This document shows, one piece after another, positions 62,645 through 64,000 of a stretch of 64,000 bases of DNA. Below the pieces are notes generated by a model. That model was not told the origin of the DNA. It worked only from the letters and a program-made list of their open reading frames with translations, and searched no databases. The DNA comes from Spirochaetaceae bacterium (GTDB lineage: Bacteria > Spirochaetota > Spirochaetia > Treponematales > Breznakiellaceae). Each line of letters starts with the position of its first letter. The first letter of the stretch is position 1. Where the stretch lies: NCBI GenBank assembly GCA_031278215.1, contig JAITKV010000029.1, positions 1 to 64,000 of the forward strand. Reading direction: 5' to 3'. A program made the position numbers and the translations under genes.

Positions 62645-62944
62645 AAGGTCCTCCAAAGTGAATGATTGTATTCCGCAGGGAATAGTTGAATTTGGACCCC
62701 GGAATTTGGTTTTATGGCATAAGCGGCGCCCCATATATGGGGGCAAAAATTGCTAAAACAACCCTATTTTTCGGACAAAAAATAAAAATTCGGCAAAATT
62801 TAACTTTTTTTTATAAAAATTCTTAAAAATTAATAACAACGGCTTGACAAAATTAAAACTTATTGTGTACCCTAAGAAAGATAAAGAGGTGTCAGGTGAT
62901 CGTTGATTACTTCCTCTTGTCAATCCTAGGAGGATTAGTAAGTT
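62645..62944. promoter_or_regulatory. Divergent regulatory region of the OMP switch
   Basis: A low-GC stretch between invertase and OMP starts. It holds a CCCCATATATGGGG palindrome (62729-62742), TATTCC/GGAATA dyad (62670-62685), a CCAAATTC direct repeat, the OMP -35, and a leader hairpin. For the invertase the promoter is unclear. AT content is well above that of the flanking genes. Confidence 0.6.
62844..62873 (+). promoter_or_regulatory. Promoter of the expressed OMP gene
   Basis: TTGACA at 62844-62849 is exact; the -10 is weak (TACCCT at 62868-62873, 18-nt spacing). The leader ends with an AGGAGG Shine-Dalgarno (62928-62933) 11 nt before ATG 62945, and AATCCT (62922-62927) can pair with AGGATT (62931-62936), masking it. 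Confidence 0.55.
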
Positions 62945-64000
62945 ATGAAGAAAACGTTAATTGTTCTTTTGATCCTTGCGGTAGCAGGGGGAGTATTTGC
63001 TCAGGAACTCAAGATTTCCGGGTCTTTGAATTCCGGTCTTCAGGGAACGGCTGAATCGCTTGATCTCGATGCCCCCGGCACCGATACTCTAGAGGGCTGG
63101 AGTTTTGACGCCTATGCCCAGGATGCGGATGTGCCTTATGCCCGGGCCGACCTGAACGTCGACTTTACCTACGACAACATCGGGGCCCATATTAAGCTGC
63201 GGGCCCAGGGCGGCGAAACCGGTGTAAAGGGATTGCCCTCTATCTACGCTGAATACGCCTATGTCAGCGCCACGGTATTTAACATCGTTGACATTTACGG
63301 CGGCGCGGTAGACAACGGCGCGTGGGCCACCGCCGGCGATAAAGCCGACGACGTGGGAGAAGGCCTGGGGGGCCTGGTACAGATCCGCCCCATCGAAGGC
63401 CTTAATGTGGGCTTTGGGGTATATGACGACCTCCCGGGCGACTTCGACCGCACCGGAATGGACAGCCTTCTTAACAACACCTTTACCTACGGCGCGGCCT
63501 ATGCCTACCCCGATCTGTTTAAGGTGGTGGTAAGCGGAAGAACCTCGAACCTGGTTATGCGCAAGATCTTTGCGGGCGTAGAAGTTTCGGCCATTCCCAA
63601 CCTGTCCCTGGCGGCGGAAATCTGGAGCGAGACCCTGGATGCGGAAGACAAGGGCTTTACCATTGACGAAGTGGTTTCCTACGATCTTGGGGACCTTGAC
63701 GTGGGCGCCACCTTCTGGCAGTTCATTAACCTGCTCAACTCCGGCCCGTTCGGCGACGTGGCGAAGCTGTACACAGGAATGACGTTTGGTGAGACTTCAA
63801 AGGAGTACGACCTGGGTCTTAAGGGAAACATCTGGGCCTCCTATGCCCTGGCCGGGGGAACCTTTGTTCCCAAACTTGAAGTTTACGTCGGCTACGGCGG
63901 CATTAGCAAAAAACTAGTGCCCGAGGATTCAACCATCTTCTATATCGGCGGCAAGCCCAGCATCACCTGGAATATAGCGGAAGGCGCCAAGATTGTGGCG
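62945..64000 (+). CDS. Outer-membrane protein gene, expressed copy (runs off the window)
   Basis: The first 352 codons are present; the 3' end lies beyond 64000. The signal peptide MKKTLIVLLILAVAGGVFAQ is complete. The protein is a paralogue of the silent cassette: long stretches (PLARADLNVDFTYDNIG, YAYVSATVFNIVDIYGG, GEGLGGLVQIRPIEGLNVGFGVYD, DKGFTIDEVVSYDLGDLDVGATFWQFINL) are near-identical, with five variable blocks at about 63066-63110, 63221-63232, 63429-63462, 63735-63812 and 63889-63950. Surface-exposed loops of a barrel are the natural reading. The ATG at 62945 follows AGGAGG. Confidence 0.9.
   Translation, partial: MKKTLIVLLILAVAGGVFAQELKISGSLNSGLQGTAESLDLDAPGTDTLEGWSFDAYAQDADVPYARADLNVDFTYDNIGAHIKLRAQGGETGVKGLPSIYAEYAYVSATVFNIVDIYGGAVDNGAWATAGDKADDVGEGLGGLVQIRPIEGLNVGFGVYDDLPGDFDRTGMDSLLNNTFTYGAAYAYPDLFKVVVSGRTSNLVMRKIFAGVEVSAIPNLSLAAEIWSETLDAEDKGFTIDEVVSYDLGDLDVGATFWQFINLLNSGPFGDVAKLYTGMTFGETSKEYDLGLKGNIWASYALAGGTFVPKLEVYVGYGGISKKLVPEDSTIFYIGGKPSITWNIAEGAKIVA
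62964..63065. repeat. Right inverted repeat of the OMP switch (102 bp)
   Basis: Identical in reverse complement to 61854-61955. It starts one base into codon 7 of the expressed gene and ends in the codons before the first variable block. Within it, CCTTGCGGTAGCAGGG (62974-62989) is an imperfect dyad and a possible crossover site. Confidence 0.93.

Larger units (their letters stand above)
61956..62963. mobile_element. Invertible DNA segment carrying invertase and OMP promoter
   Basis: The 1,008 bp between the two inverted 102-bp blocks contain the invertase gene (62021-62644, minus), a divergent AT-rich promoter region, and the start codon with the first six codons of the OMP (62945-62963). 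In the present orientation the promoter points right. Inversion by the encoded recombinase would point it left into the silent cassette. The boundary between unique and shared sequence at both ends is sharp, as expected for a conservative site-specific inversion. The exact crossover site is inside the shared block and cannot be fixed from one sequence. Confidence 0.85.

Noticed and set aside
62863-63054. Open frame across the OMP start
   Set aside because: Out of frame with the clear OMP coding sequence starting at 62945; no independent support.

Overview
The window looks like a chromosomal stretch of a free-living or gut treponeme (Spirochaetota, Treponematales; a termite-gut-type lineage would fit). 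The grounds are the rpmH-rnpA-yidD-yidC-khpB run, the many lipoproteins with short signal peptides, the large hybrid histidine kinases, an LpoB/COG3014/LPP20 lipoprotein operon, a TelA/XpaC operon, and beta-barrel proteins ending in phenylalanine. Base composition is moderately GC-rich, except in the AT-rich promoter of the last locus. No rRNA, tRNA or CRISPR array was recognised.

Layout. 0.4-4.8 kb: ribosomal protein L34, RNase P protein, YidD, YidC and KhpB/Jag, then a secreted protein. 4.7-9.3 kb: MsrA and a PHP phosphoesterase (minus), an amidohydrolase and two cyclic-nucleotide-binding proteins (plus). 9.3-12.9 kb: an FMN-binding lipoprotein coupled to a hybrid sensor kinase. 13-19.5 kb (minus): FtsH, MscS with an uncharacterised partner, Ffh and GpsA. 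19.6-25.5 kb (minus): TelA, a substrate-binding-like protein, XpaC, a substrate-binding/von Willebrand A lipoprotein and a glycosyltransferase. 25.8-32.7 kb: a small secreted protein, CysK behind a likely operator, a ROK-type regulator, a CopZ-like metallochaperone, tRNA-modification enzymes (TcdA, TtcA-like) and a metallo-beta-lactamase-fold hydrolase. 32.8-41.8 kb (minus): a small membrane protein, a chemoreceptor, a DUF2271 protein, a response regulator + hybrid kinase + lipid kinase operon, and RlpA. 41.8-49.3 kb: UvrB, then a promoter-led lipoprotein operon ending in an AAA ATPase. 49.3-58 kb: ProRS, GlyRS, rubrerythrin, an HD hydrolase, MnmA and an ABC importer. 58.3-60.4 kb: two duplicated small lipoproteins and a barrel protein.

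The most striking locus is at 60.8-64.0 kb. Two nearly identical outer-membrane protein genes point away from each other. Between them lies a gene for a serine recombinase that resembles the Bacteroides master DNA invertase Mpi. The right-hand copy has a promoter, Shine-Dalgarno and ATG. The left-hand copy is complete to its stop and terminator but begins in the middle of the signal peptide, with no start codon or ribosome-binding site. Exactly 102 bp of identical sequence, inverted, flanks a 1,008-bp segment (61956-62963) that carries the invertase, the promoter and the first six codons. Flipping that segment would join the start to the left copy in frame and silence the right copy. I therefore read it as an ON/ON phase-variation switch between two surface-protein variants. 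The two proteins differ mainly in short blocks that look like exposed loops.
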